Shown: positions 44,199 through 52,622 of the stretch, piece after piece | Numbering within the stretch: position 1 is the first letter of the stretch | Layout: each line of letters starts with the position of its first letter | Source of the DNA: Woeseia sp037968755 | GTDB lineage: Bacteria; Pseudomonadota; Gammaproteobacteria; Steroidobacterales; Woeseiaceae | Assembly (NCBI GenBank): GCA_037968755.1 | Contig: JBBKWB010000080.1 | Span: forward strand, 62,001 to 126,000 | Length of the DNA: 64,000 nt | Direction: 5' to 3' | The notes under the pieces: generated by a model | What the model saw: the letters and a program-made list of their open reading frames with translations, nothing else | The model's database searches: none | Told to the model about the DNA's origin: nothing | Translations under genes and position numbers: made by a program

Positions 44199-44969
44199 CT
44201 ATTGCTGAAGGCGAATTTCGCGAGCGGTCTGCTCGCCTATGACGACGTACTTTAGACTCTGCGGAATGATGGCTTCGTCCGCCGACATGGCTATTCGGCC
44301 ACCCATTATTTCGGCGTAGCGTTGCGGGAAACGCGGTTCCCGATCCGGCTCGGCGTAGCCGTCCGGATAGAGCGGCAGTCCATCGGCCGCTTCGTACTTA
44401 TCGGTTGCTCCCAGCGTGTGCAGGAATTCGTGGGCGATAATGACATTATTGCTGCCATTCTGGCGGCGGCCGGCGAAACCATTAACGATTCCTACCAGGC
44501 CTTTCTGCAGGCCGACCGAATTCTCAAGTACAAACTCGGAATCAGGGCTGTGATAACGCACGAAAATGCGTACATCAGGCGCCGGTGAGTCTTGCGGGCT
44601 GGCGACGCTGTTTGCCCACCAGCGCATTTTCAGGCTCCACCACATTACCTTCAATTTGCTGTAAGCGTCCGGTAGTTCCGGCGGCTGCTCGGTGATTGGC
44701 GTCCCTAGCTCAATTCGAACTGGCCGTGACAGTTCGCGGCCGTAACGTTCAACTTCCCGCGCAACGAAAGATTCGATGCCCGCAAACTGCGAAATGGACA
44801 GGCCCTCGATGTAGCGACTGCTCTGCTCGCTGCCGTCGCCATTGATCGGATAAATCTTGACCCACAGGCTGTTGTTCCAATCGGTGCTGCGCGCTTGCGC
44901 CAACCAGGTGGTGCCGGCAACTATGATCAGGATAAACAGCAGTATGGTGACGCGAATCGCTTTAAACAT
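44199..44969 (-). CDS. Membrane-anchored putative metzincin-like metalloprotease
   Basis: I do not recognise a named family. The 256-aa protein has an N-terminal membrane helix at about residues 7-24 (VTILLFILIIVAGTTWLA) and an extracytoplasmic remainder. It carries HEFLHTLGATD, which fits the extended zinc motif HExxHxxGxxD of metzincins, followed about 40 residues later by AEIMGGRIAM, a possible Met-turn. A substrate cannot be inferred. The gene is 50 bp upstream of the ATPase gene on the same strand, spacing that allows co-transcription. Confidence 0.65.
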   Translation of the reverse strand: MFKAIRVTILLFILIIVAGTTWLAQARSTDWNNSLWVKIYPINGDGSEQSSRYIEGLSISQFAGIESFVAREVERYGRELSRPVRIELGTPITEQPPELPDAYSKLKVMWWSLKMRWWANSVASPQDSPAPDVRIFVRYHSPDSEFVLENSVGLQKGLVGIVNGFAGRRQNGSNNVIIAHEFLHTLGATDKYEAADGLPLYPDGYAEPDREPRFPQRYAEIMGGRIAMSADEAIIPQSLKYVVIGEQTAREIRLQQ

Positions 44970-45057
44970 GGGCAGAGCTGGACGTCCCTCAATCTTTCAT
45001 TACGCCTGCTGCGGGAGCCTGCTAACAGGGAGCAGTTCGCAGTTTCAGCTAGTCTGA

Positions 45058-45129
45058 CTCACGGTCGCTGCGGACTTGCTGGTGAAGTTGGATACTGCGC
45101 CTGGCTCACGGTCGCTGCGGACTTGCTGG
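45058..45129. repeat. Direct repeat at the 3' end of the amidase gene
   Basis: CTCACGGTCGCTGCGGACTT, followed by GCTGG (25 bases in all), occurs identically at 45058-45082 and 45105-45129, a period of 47 bp. The second copy contains the amidase stop codon and its last codons. The period is not a multiple of three. Confidence 0.9.
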
Positions 45130-46686
45130 AGAGGGCTTACGCCGGGCCTGGCTCGCCTGTTCGAATGCAAACGCGATATCGATCAACGCTTTCTCGCTGA
45201 ATGCACCACCGATGAACGATAGGCCAACAGGCAGGCCGAATACCTCTCCTGCCGGAACGGTAATGCTGGCGTAGCCAGATATCGCTGCAAATGAAGAACT
45301 GCCAACGCTGAAATTATCGCCGTTGATGTGGTCTGTCATCCAGGCAGGTCCGTTCGAGGGAGCGACCAGCGCATCAAGTTTATGCTCGCGAAGCGCATTG
45401 TTGATCCCATCCTGGGAGATGCGTTTGCTCGTCGCCAGCGCTTCGAGATACGCGGTGTCAGTTAGCGGGCCTTTGGCCTCGGCGCTGTGCAGAAGTTCCT
45501 GACCGAAAAACGGCATGACCTCGTCGGCATTGCGGCTATTGAATTCGATCAGTTCCTGCAGGGATCGTATTGGCGTCGCAGACTCCTCGAAGTAATGATT
45601 CAGATCCGCTTTGAATTCATACAGTAGCACCTCGAATTCTGCATCACCCATGCCCGCGGTATCGATATTGACCGGATCTACTACCTCGACACCCTGCTCG
45701 CGCAGCAACTCGATCGACTTCGTGAAAACGGCTTCCACCTGATCGTTGCGTCCGGCGCCACTGTAGCTGCGAAGCACGCCGATTCGCTTGCCGCGCAATG
45801 CATCCGAACGCAAATCTGCTGCATAGTCCGGCAGCGCGGCGGGGCGGCCTGCGCTCGCGCTGTCATTGTCATCGCGCGTTGCAAGTGCATTCAACATTGT
45901 GGCTGCGTCGCGTACGGTTCGCGCCATGGGACCGGCTGTATCCTGGCTGTGTGCGATTGGAATAATGCCGTCACGGCTGACCAGACCGAGCGTCGGTTTG
46001 ATGCCCACGATGCCGTTGATCGAAGCGGGACAAACGATCGAGCCATCCGTTTCCGTACCGACAGCCAACACGGCCAGGTTAGCCGAAACCGCAACTGCCG
46101 AACCTGCTGAGGAGCCGCAGGGATTGCGCAACGGATCATAGGCATTGGTCGTTTGGCCGCCAATGCTGCTCCAGCCGCTGGATGAATTGGTGGAACGAAA
46201 ATTCGCCCACTCACTGAGGTTGGCTTTGGCAAGGATGACGGCTCCGGCTTCCCTGAGTCGCGCAACGATAAACGCGTCATCGGCGGCACGATGACCTGCC
46301 AGCGCCAGTGAGCCTGCACTGCTGGCCATATCATCGCCGGTATCAATGTTGGCTTTGAGCACCACAGGAATACCGTGCAGCGGACCGCGCACCCGACCAT
46401 CCCTGCGCTCCTGATCCAGTCCGTCCGCAATCTCCTGTGCGTCCGGGTTGACCTCGATGATGGAGTTGAGCGTTACGCCGTTGCGATCATGCGTATCAAT
46501 GCGTTCAAGGTAATAGTCGGTGAGTGCGCGTGCCGACAACTCGCCGCTTTGCATGGCGTCCTGCAACTCGGCGATTGTTGCTTCTTCGTAGTTGCCGGTC
46601 GTTGCTGGAGCGCATGCCGCAAGCGCGACCATGGCGAGTAATACGAAAGCCTGGCGCAAGGATTTGAGGCCGTCACGGTTTCTCAT
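45106..46686 (-). CDS. Amidase-signature lipoprotein
   Basis: An exported amide hydrolase of 526 residues. The signal ends at the lipobox LAAC (Cys25). The Ser-Ser-Lys catalytic set is complete: Lys in VVLKANIDT, the cis-Ser in CGSSAGSAVAV and nucleophile Ser in GTETDGSIVCPAS. Close relatives are annotated as amidase or glutamyl-tRNA amidotransferase-like, but the export signal and lack of GatB/C exclude the latter. Start at ATG 46686 with GGAG upstream gives the clean lipoprotein signal. Its last few codons (RRKPSPASPQRP) lie in the direct repeat and look non-conserved. The methyltransferase gene lies 92 bp upstream on the same strand. Confidence 0.9.
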   Translation of the reverse strand: MRNRDGLKSLRQAFVLLAMVALAACAPATTGNYEEATIAELQDAMQSGELSARALTDYYLERIDTHDRNGVTLNSIIEVNPDAQEIADGLDQERRDGRVRGPLHGIPVVLKANIDTGDDMASSAGSLALAGHRAADDAFIVARLREAGAVILAKANLSEWANFRSTNSSSGWSSIGGQTTNAYDPLRNPCGSSAGSAVAVSANLAVLAVGTETDGSIVCPASINGIVGIKPTLGLVSRDGIIPIAHSQDTAGPMARTVRDAATMLNALATRDDNDSASAGRPAALPDYAADLRSDALRGKRIGVLRSYSGAGRNDQVEAVFTKSIELLREQGVEVVDPVNIDTAGMGDAEFEVLLYEFKADLNHYFEESATPIRSLQELIEFNSRNADEVMPFFGQELLHSAEAKGPLTDTAYLEALATSKRISQDGINNALREHKLDALVAPSNGPAWMTDHINGDNFSVGSSSFAAISGYASITVPAGEVFGLPVGLSFIGGAFSEKALIDIAFAFEQASQARRKPSPASPQRP

Positions 46687-46778
46687 CTTTTTATCTCCGC
46701 TTCTGCAAACCGGTGCCGAAACACACAGGTGATGATGCAGCCTAGATGGCGCACTAAGGCCGCGCAAGCGGAGTAATA

Positions 46779-47567
46779 TCAGTCGGGCTTACGGAATCGC
46801 AGGACAAAGCGGTCTGTCTTGCCGCGTAAGTCGGGTTCGAATACGTTGCGGCTGTAGTCGTCCTGCATATTGCGTAGCAGATCGCTGCGGGCTTCCAGCC
46901 TGAATCCCGCTGCCTCGACTTCACTTATTACTATGGCCGGGTCGATCCGATGAGTTGTGCCGCCGGTTTCTTTTGGCGAGCCCGCCGCTGCGCTGTGATC
47001 GATGATGCCCAGTATCGCTCCTGGCCGCGCGCCCCGATACAGTTCTGCAAGGAGTTTGGTGCCATCCAGTTTTGGCCAGCCGCTCTCGGCGTCAACGAAA
47101 TAGATGTCATGAAACGACAGCACCATTGAGATGGCGTCGAAACTGCCAGGAGCGAGTTTTAGCTCGTTATTCTCGGCAATCAGAATCTCGACGTTCGCCA
47201 GTCGATTGTCGGCATACCGAACACGGGTCTGTTCGCCGGCGAAGCCCTCATACGCCTTGTTTGTGTGTGCAACTACTCTGCCTTTTGCACCAACTACGTT
47301 AGACAGTATTTCTGTGTAATAGCCGCCGCCCGAGAACAGGTCGAGCACGCGCATACCGGGCTTGAGCCCAAGGAATTCCAGAACGGCAGCGGGCTTTCTG
47401 TCGACATCACGTTCGCGATCTTCCGCACTGCGTTGCGGATTGCTTACGGCGGCGGAATAGATATCGGCATTTGCTGCAGGAGCGGTATTTTCCGCTTCGG
47501 GTCCGGAGCAGGCAGCGAATAGCAGGGCGAAACTAGCAACAAGCAGCGGTGAAATATTCATGCTCAT
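46779..47567 (-). CDS. Lipoprotein class I SAM-dependent methyltransferase (COG4798-like)
   Basis: A 262-aa protein with a lipoprotein signal (lipobox FAAC, Cys20) fused to a Rossmann methyltransferase domain: LKPGMRVLDLFSGGGYYTEIL (motif I), AHTNKAYE, FDAISMVLSFHDIYF, and GAILGIIDHSA. Members annotated as predicted methyltransferase COG4798 often have export signals. Export is puzzling because SAM is made in the cytosol. The start is ATG 47567 or the Met two codons on. It may be co-transcribed with the amidase lipoprotein. Confidence 0.85.
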   Translation of the reverse strand: MSMNISPLLVASFALLFAACSGPEAENTAPAANADIYSAAVSNPQRSAEDRERDVDRKPAAVLEFLGLKPGMRVLDLFSGGGYYTEILSNVVGAKGRVVAHTNKAYEGFAGEQTRVRYADNRLANVEILIAENNELKLAPGSFDAISMVLSFHDIYFVDAESGWPKLDGTKLLAELYRGARPGAILGIIDHSAAAGSPKETGGTTHRIDPAIVISEVEAAGFRLEARSDLLRNMQDDYSRNVFEPDLRGKTDRFVLRFRKPD

Positions 47568-47654
47568 TCCCGTAAAGTTATATAGGAAGCTACGTTGCGG
47601 GATTTGACCTGAAGCTGATCCGGAAGTGCCCTGTTCGCCAGTAGCCAGGCAAAT

Positions 47655-47683
47655 AAAAAGCCCCGCGACAATGTCGCGGGGCT
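47655..47683 (-). terminator. Strong terminator in the AT-rich region
   Basis: AGCCCCGCGAC and GTCGCGGGGCT (47659-47669, 47673-47683) form an 11-bp perfect stem with a 3-base loop, followed on the minus strand by TTTTTATTTG. It ends a leftward transcript although the nearest leftward gene stops about 455 bp before it. Confidence 0.8.
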
Positions 47684-48055
47684 AATCTCTCTTACAACAG
47701 AGAGGTAACTGGGAATCCATAAAACTGATACGAGACTTAATTATTATTATTAGATTCGGATCTTATTATTTTCTGATTTTTATTCTTCTGGCGTCTAAAT
47801 CCTGTTTGTCTCGTTGCAGTCTTGTGGGACCAGCTACACTTCGCTTGGGCAAGTCTTATAAAGCAAGACCTATGCCAGAAGTCATTTTCGGCAACATATT
47901 CAATTGCTTAATAGAAAAACCGGGCATCTCGGGTTTGCCGGAATGTCCCAGCTGTAAAAGAATTCGACAGCATTATCTGCAACGCATCAGGTGCTCTGAA
48001 AACTCTGATTTGTAAGCTATTGAACAATAAGTAATTAAATTTCTCGTTGCGACGG

Positions 48056-48099
48056 GGCGACGGTCGTTGGGCAACGGCATTATGTCTAAAACCGTCGCC
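48056..48099 (-). terminator. Hairpin just downstream of the propeller-amidohydrolase gene
   Basis: GGCGACGGT and ACCGTCGCC (48056-48064, 48091-48099) are perfect 9-bp arms, with an inner CGTTG-GG-CAACG hairpin at 48065-48076. It lies 40 bp past the stop of the gene at 48139. There is no long U-tract, so its termination strength is uncertain. Confidence 0.45.
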
Positions 48100-48138
48100 A
48101 ATCGGAGACAGGGGCGCTATTTCGGTGCAACTGTCAAA

Positions 48139-50115
48139 TTATTCGACGGATTTCGGGCTGACTTTCTCCAGCAAGCTCGCCGTACTGAAAAATCGTCCGT
48201 CCAGTACGACCGCAACAACCTCTGCGGCATCGTTGATATTCCGCAGTGGGTCGCCGGCGACCAGGACCAGGTCGGCGCGCGCACCTGCTGCGATACGGCC
48301 AAGGCTGCTGCCGAGTCCCAGCGCACCGGCGGCGGCACCGGTTGCCGCATGCAGTACCTGGTACGGCGGCAAGCCTGCTGCCTGCAAGGCGAGCAATTCT
48401 GCCTGGGTGGCGAGTCCGGGTGCGATTCCGGAGGGGCGGCTGCCAACGACGACTGACGTATCGCCGTTGCCGAATTGCGCTGTGCTAACGAATCGCCGTG
48501 GCGTGTCCGACGCAGGCGACAGCAGTTTGGCCGGTGGCAAGCGGCGCAATGCCTGCAATCCCGGCGTTGCTGAGTCGGCGGAAGCGGATACCAGCACGAG
48601 GCGTTTGCCGTTTCCGAGTCGCATCAAATCAGCGTAGCGCTTGCCGAGCGGGGAGCGCGGCATGCTGGCAGTGCCCAGTAACAGGTCGGCATCAGTCGCG
48701 AACGCAGTGCTCCAGCTGTCAGCCAGCAGTGGGACCCCGTGTTTGCGCCAGGCGGCGCCTGTTTCCTGCAAATCGCTGTTGTTCTGCTCAAGTGCTGTAA
48801 CGAGTCGTACGTTGGAGTTGCCGCGAGCCGTAGCGGCGTCTGCCACATCGGTTGCGCGCAGTAGACGTGGCCCCGGCAGGTCGTTGGATTGCCAGGCATT
48901 CGTTGCCAGACCAGGAGAGTCATCCGGAGTCACCAGAGTGGTGACGCCGAATGCCAGTAACAGCGGACCCAGCGCCTCTGGCTGTACGCTCGGCAGCCCG
49001 GCATAAACATCAACCAGACCAGGCATCACCGTTACATCGCCGATATCAAACACGACGGCATCATTATGATCGCGTTGCGATTCGACGGCTGTGATCACCC
49101 CGTCTTCGATGACGATATCGACGTTGCGTTGATAATCGACGCCGTGGCCGTCATACAAGCGCGGCGCTCTTACAACTATTCGGCCCTTGGTAGTACTGGC
49201 AGGCAACGCTGGCGCCGTGCCAACAGGATGCTGTTCCGGCGTCGGCCTGCCGACGCCGGCGGAGAAGGGCAATACCCGGGAAGCGCGACTCGCAAACTTG
49301 CGAACCTTAATCTTGCCGTCGGCGGTGTACACAAACTGTGTGCGGTCGATCCAGCTCAATGCACCGGGAAAAAAGTCTTCTCCTGCGAACAGTTGTCGAT
49401 CCAGCGGCGGATCAGACAAGATCGCCATGTCGACGCTGATACGCCCCGATTCGTGCTGTCGCAAAAACGTGATCAACGTGTTGTCCGGACGCCAGGATGG
49501 TGCCAGCAACGGCGTTGCCGATTCGATGATAACTTTTGGCTCGGCCGCAAAACGTCGCACCATCAAGTACCAGCGGTCGTTCTCGTGGAGCACGTAGCAA
49601 AGATGGCGGCCGTCCGTGGACCACACGGGTTCCAGTTCATCGCCGGAATGGCTGCTTAGTCGGTAATCGAGGCCGCTCGCAAGATCGCGTTCCCAGATAT
49701 CCAGACCGCTGTCGTGGCGTGCTGCCGCAAAGACGATGCGCTCTCCGGACGGATGCCAGTCTGCCAGCTGTTCGAACTGGCCGGGCGGACTGAGCAGCGA
49801 TGATTTGCCGTCGGCAACCGTCACTCGCCAAAGAGCAGTGCTGCCCGCGCTGCTTGCCTGGTAAAGAATACTGCGACCGTCAGGTGACCAGCGTGGTCGT
49901 TGGGCAGCGCTGCGGCTGGACGTCAGCTGCTGCAGATCTCCGCCGCGCCCTGGTGCCGTCCAGATGTCGCCCAGCAGGTCGAGCGCGATGCGGCCGTCGC
50001 CGGGAAAGACGTCGGCCACAATATTGGTGCCTTCAGTAAGGCGCGGTTCCGCCGCGTTCAGGCTGCTCATCGCCGTCAGGAGGAGCGCTAGCAAACAGCA
50101 CGGGCTACGAGTCAC
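48139..50115 (-). CDS. Exported TolB-like propeller fused to amidohydrolase domain lacking its metal motif
   Basis: A 658-aa protein with a signal peptide (MTRSPCCLLALLLTAMSSLNA). Residues about 25-290 form a TolB/PD40-type beta-propeller (RPRWSPDGRSILYQ, DWHPSGERIVFAAA, EPVWSTDGRHLCYV). Residues about 310-650 are an amidohydrolase-superfamily domain (GVITAVESQRD, VTVMPGLVDVYAGLPS, GVTTLVTPDDS, GRIAAGARADLVLVAGDPL). The first metal site, normally HxH after PGLID, is YAG, so hydrolase activity is doubtful. Related propeller-amidohydrolases with intact metal sites are common in this kind of bacteria. It overlaps the CPXCG gene by 11 bp. Confidence 0.85.
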   Translation of the reverse strand: MTRSPCCLLALLLTAMSSLNAAEPRLTEGTNIVADVFPGDGRIALDLLGDIWTAPGRGGDLQQLTSSRSAAQRPRWSPDGRSILYQASSAGSTALWRVTVADGKSSLLSPPGQFEQLADWHPSGERIVFAAARHDSGLDIWERDLASGLDYRLSSHSGDELEPVWSTDGRHLCYVLHENDRWYLMVRRFAAEPKVIIESATPLLAPSWRPDNTLITFLRQHESGRISVDMAILSDPPLDRQLFAGEDFFPGALSWIDRTQFVYTADGKIKVRKFASRASRVLPFSAGVGRPTPEQHPVGTAPALPASTTKGRIVVRAPRLYDGHGVDYQRNVDIVIEDGVITAVESQRDHNDAVVFDIGDVTVMPGLVDVYAGLPSVQPEALGPLLLAFGVTTLVTPDDSPGLATNAWQSNDLPGPRLLRATDVADAATARGNSNVRLVTALEQNNSDLQETGAAWRKHGVPLLADSWSTAFATDADLLLGTASMPRSPLGKRYADLMRLGNGKRLVLVSASADSATPGLQALRRLPPAKLLSPASDTPRRFVSTAQFGNGDTSVVVGSRPSGIAPGLATQAELLALQAAGLPPYQVLHAATGAAAGALGLGSSLGRIAAGARADLVLVAGDPLRNINDAAEVVAVVLDGRFFSTASLLEKVSPKSVE

Positions 50116-50293
50116 CGGTCACCTGTACGTAGCTGAGCTCATTGCCTTCGCAGGCAAAAGTAACCTGCATGGGCCGGCAGCATATCTGGCAATCCTCAAC
50201 ATAGGATTGATCGCCTGCCGACAAATCCAACAAGATGTGCATTGCTTCGCCGCAGTAGGGGCAATGGATGCGCTGCTCGATTAATTGGCTCAT
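50105..50293 (-). CDS. CPXCG-motif zinc-ribbon protein
   Basis: A 62-aa cysteine-rich protein with HCPYCGEAM and, 22 residues on, DCQICCRPMQV. This is the CPXCG family of small predicted zinc ribbons of unknown role. It starts 12 bp after pdxH and overlaps the following gene by 11 bp, so it is embedded in a leftward run. Confidence 0.88.
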   Translation of the reverse strand: MSQLIEQRIHCPYCGEAMHILLDLSAGDQSYVEDCQICCRPMQVTFACEGNELSYVQVTGDS

Positions 50294-50304
50294 TACCGAT
50301 GCTG

Positions 50305-51003
50305 TCAGGGTTGCAAGCGGCTGCGACTCCAGCCGCCGGCAGCAAAGCCGCCATCCGGGTTCTTATCCAGTGTACGTTCCCAGCGGGCACGATCGTGAAC
50401 GCGATCGCCACCTTCCACCCACAATTCGATCGCTGCAATCCAGATACGGAAGCCGCCCCAATGCGGTGGGCGTGCAATGGCCGGTGGCTTGCCGCTGGCG
50501 AGTACGCTGGTGTCGTCACCCAGTTTGATCCCGAGCGATTCCGCTCGCTCGCGCAGCTGTACGACCAGCTTGTCCCGCGACGCAATCGGTTGGCTTTGAT
50601 CAGAGCCCCACGCACCGAGTTGGCTGCCCCAGTCGCGGGTCGCGAAGTAGGCGTCGCTTTCAGCGCCAGGCGATCGCACAGCGCGGCCCTCAACGCGAAT
50701 CTGTCTGCCGAGGGAATCCCAATGCATCACTGTTGCCACACGGGGATGCTCGCTGAGCTCGCTCGCCTTGTGCGACTGGTAATTGGTGTAGAACACCAGG
50801 TAACCGGGATCAGCAATGAATGCCTTGCACAAAACGATTCGTGCGGAAGGCTGCTGGTCAGTGCCGACAGTGGTCAGGGTCATCGCATTCGGATTGCGTT
50901 GATCCGACCTGCGTTGCGCCTCTGTGAACCATTCGTGCGCCAACGGCAATGGATTCTCGGGAAGTGTTTCTGGTAGTCGGTCGTGCATAAACTTCGTACT
51001 CAC
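50305..51003 (-). CDS. pdxH: Pyridoxamine/pyridoxine 5'-phosphate oxidase
   Basis: PdxH oxidises PNP and PMP to pyridoxal phosphate using FMN and oxygen. The 232-aa protein shows PNAMTLTTVGTDQQPSARIV, VFYTNYQSHKASEL (FMN contacts), HWDSLGRQIRVEGRA, and the C-terminal RPPHWGGFRIW with the PLP-binding RW-x-RTL-like end ARWERTLDKN. About 15 residues longer than E. coli PdxH; the Met at residue 6 is an alternative start. Confidence 0.96.
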   Translation of the reverse strand: MSTKFMHDRLPETLPENPLPLAHEWFTEAQRRSDQRNPNAMTLTTVGTDQQPSARIVLCKAFIADPGYLVFYTNYQSHKASELSEHPRVATVMHWDSLGRQIRVEGRAVRSPGAESDAYFATRDWGSQLGAWGSDQSQPIASRDKLVVQLRERAESLGIKLGDDTSVLASGKPPAIARPPHWGGFRIWIAAIELWVEGGDRVHDRARWERTLDKNPDGGFAAGGWSRSRLQP

Positions 51004-51077
51004 GGTGTTCGCCTGAACGTCGACAACATGTCGACTATGTGACCTGCGCGGAGAGTAACAGACCGCATTGACGCCAT

Positions 51078-52598
51078 CTATCGGCCGGCGATCGAAGTGC
51101 CACCGGCGCGCCGCGGGTCGGCGGCTATGTCGAATCCTTCGGTTGCGGAATACAGCGCAGCACCGACGCCGCCAAAGTACATGTTCAGTCCAGGATAGCG
51201 GGTAACCGGCATGGATTGCGACGGCAGGTCGAGACTCGGCTCGGCGGCCAGCCGGTCGTTTTCCTCGCCAACTTCGACGTGAACCCGCGGCGCATCGACA
51301 GCGTCCCGCAACGGCATGCCGCGATACATGAAGTTAACCAGGAATTGCTGCAGTGCCGTGGTAATGCGATCAGCACCAGGAGAGCCGAAGGCGAGCACGC
51401 TGTCTTTGCGACGAGCGGCGCCGGGAGTCATGTTGGACGGCAGTCGGCGGCCCGGCGGGCCAGCGTCAAAGCCGCGCCGGTTTAGTTCCAGTTCGCCAAG
51501 ACAATTGTTCAGCCAAAGGCCAGTGCCTGCCGGCATTTCGCCCGAGCCATAGCCGGCAGATGCAGTTATGGCACAGGCGTTGCCTGCGCTGTCGACCGCC
51601 GAAGTGTGAACCGTAGACGCGGACTGCCAGCTACCTGGAATTGCGAGGTCATCCAGCAGGGCCAGGAATTCGTTGCAGGCCGCCTCAATGTCATCGCTGC
51701 GATCAAGCTTGTTGCGTCGATAGCCTAACGCTGAACGCTGCAAGCGAATAATTTTCAGCAAGGACTGTTCATCCCATCTTCCGGCGGTCGAGTCGCGAAA
51801 GCCGCTGATCAGAGCGCTGAGCATGGTGCCGCCAACAGCGGGTGGCGGGTTGCTGGCAATGTGCCAGTCCGCCAGCGTACTGCGCAGGCAGGGCCGGGGA
51901 ATCGCGGTATAACGGCTGAGATCGTCGCGACAGAGCCTGCCGCCAGCAGCTTGCACATGATTTGCGATAGCGGCGGCAATCTCGCCTCGATAAAAACTCT
52001 CACTTCCGGTTCTGGCAATTTCATCGAGTGTGTCAGCCAGATGCGGCACGATGATTCGTTCGCCAGCCGTACGTAACGTGTCGGCGCTGTCATGCAGCGC
52101 TCTGTGACCGTCGGCACTGCGGCCGAAAATGGATTGCCCGGAGTATTCCAGGTAGTAATGGGAAGCAGTCGACAAAGGAAAACCTGACCGCGCGCAGTCG
52201 ATCGCTGGTTTGACGATCTGTGACCACGCAATCTCGCCATAGCGGGTTGCCGCTAACTCGAGGGCGGCGAGTGCGCCCGGCACAGCCACCGACGGCGCGC
52301 CTACCAGCGTACGAACTCCACCGCCGTATTCCATGTCGACGGCGATCTCCTGCAAAGGCTTGTCGGTACCCGCGTATCCCGGTACAGCAACGTTGCCGTC
52401 GATCGTTAACGGATCCGATTCCGCAGGCCAAATCGTCACAAACGCGCCGCCGGCGAGCGCGCATACGCCAGGCTCGGTATTCATAGCAACGAGCGCTGCC
52501 GCGATGGCGCAGTCGACAGCATTACCGCCGTCGTCCGCAACTTGCGCTGCGGCCTCAGCCGCGATTGTCGAGCTGGTAGCGGTGGCGACGCGTGTCAT
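51078..52598 (-). CDS. ggt: Gamma-glutamyltransferase, without signal peptide
   Basis: A 506-aa gamma-glutamyltransferase-family protein, which cleaves or transfers the gamma-glutamyl group of glutathione and its conjugates. The N-terminal nucleophile hydrolase landmarks are GGNAVDCAIAAALVA, the processing/nucleophile Thr in SASTVHTSAVDSAGNA, LNNCLGEL, and GSPGADRITTALQQF. It begins directly with the enzyme sequence and has no export signal, unlike classical periplasmic Ggt, so a cytosolic place is suggested. It lies 24 bp after the formaldehyde dehydrogenase gene on the same strand, likely co-transcribed and glutathione-related. Confidence 0.9.
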   Translation of the reverse strand: MTRVATATSSTIAAEAAAQVADDGGNAVDCAIAAALVAMNTEPGVCALAGGAFVTIWPAESDPLTIDGNVAVPGYAGTDKPLQEIAVDMEYGGGVRTLVGAPSVAVPGALAALELAATRYGEIAWSQIVKPAIDCARSGFPLSTASHYYLEYSGQSIFGRSADGHRALHDSADTLRTAGERIIVPHLADTLDEIARTGSESFYRGEIAAAIANHVQAAGGRLCRDDLSRYTAIPRPCLRSTLADWHIASNPPPAVGGTMLSALISGFRDSTAGRWDEQSLLKIIRLQRSALGYRRNKLDRSDDIEAACNEFLALLDDLAIPGSWQSASTVHTSAVDSAGNACAITASAGYGSGEMPAGTGLWLNNCLGELELNRRGFDAGPPGRRLPSNMTPGAARRKDSVLAFGSPGADRITTALQQFLVNFMYRGMPLRDAVDAPRVHVEVGEENDRLAAEPSLDLPSQSMPVTRYPGLNMYFGGVGAALYSATEGFDIAADPRRAGGTSIAGR

Positions 52599-52622
52599 CA
52601 GGTACTGCTTGTCAGCACGGTG

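Larger units (their letters stand above)
47568..48138. other. 571-bp AT-rich intergenic region
   Basis: This is clearly richer in A+T than its neighbours, with a TTATTATTATTAG run near 47740 and a T-rich block after it. It holds the terminator at 47659-47683 and a hairpin at 48056-48099. A frame at 47872-48015 could make a 47-aa peptide with ECPSCKRIRQHY, but it has no ribosome site and I do not call it. A leftward small RNA ending at the terminator is possible. Confidence 0.45.

Noticed and set aside
47806..48015. 69-codon frame with a CPSC motif
   Set aside because: TTG start, no ribosome site, AT-rich non-coding surroundings; the inner ATG at 47872 is no better supported.
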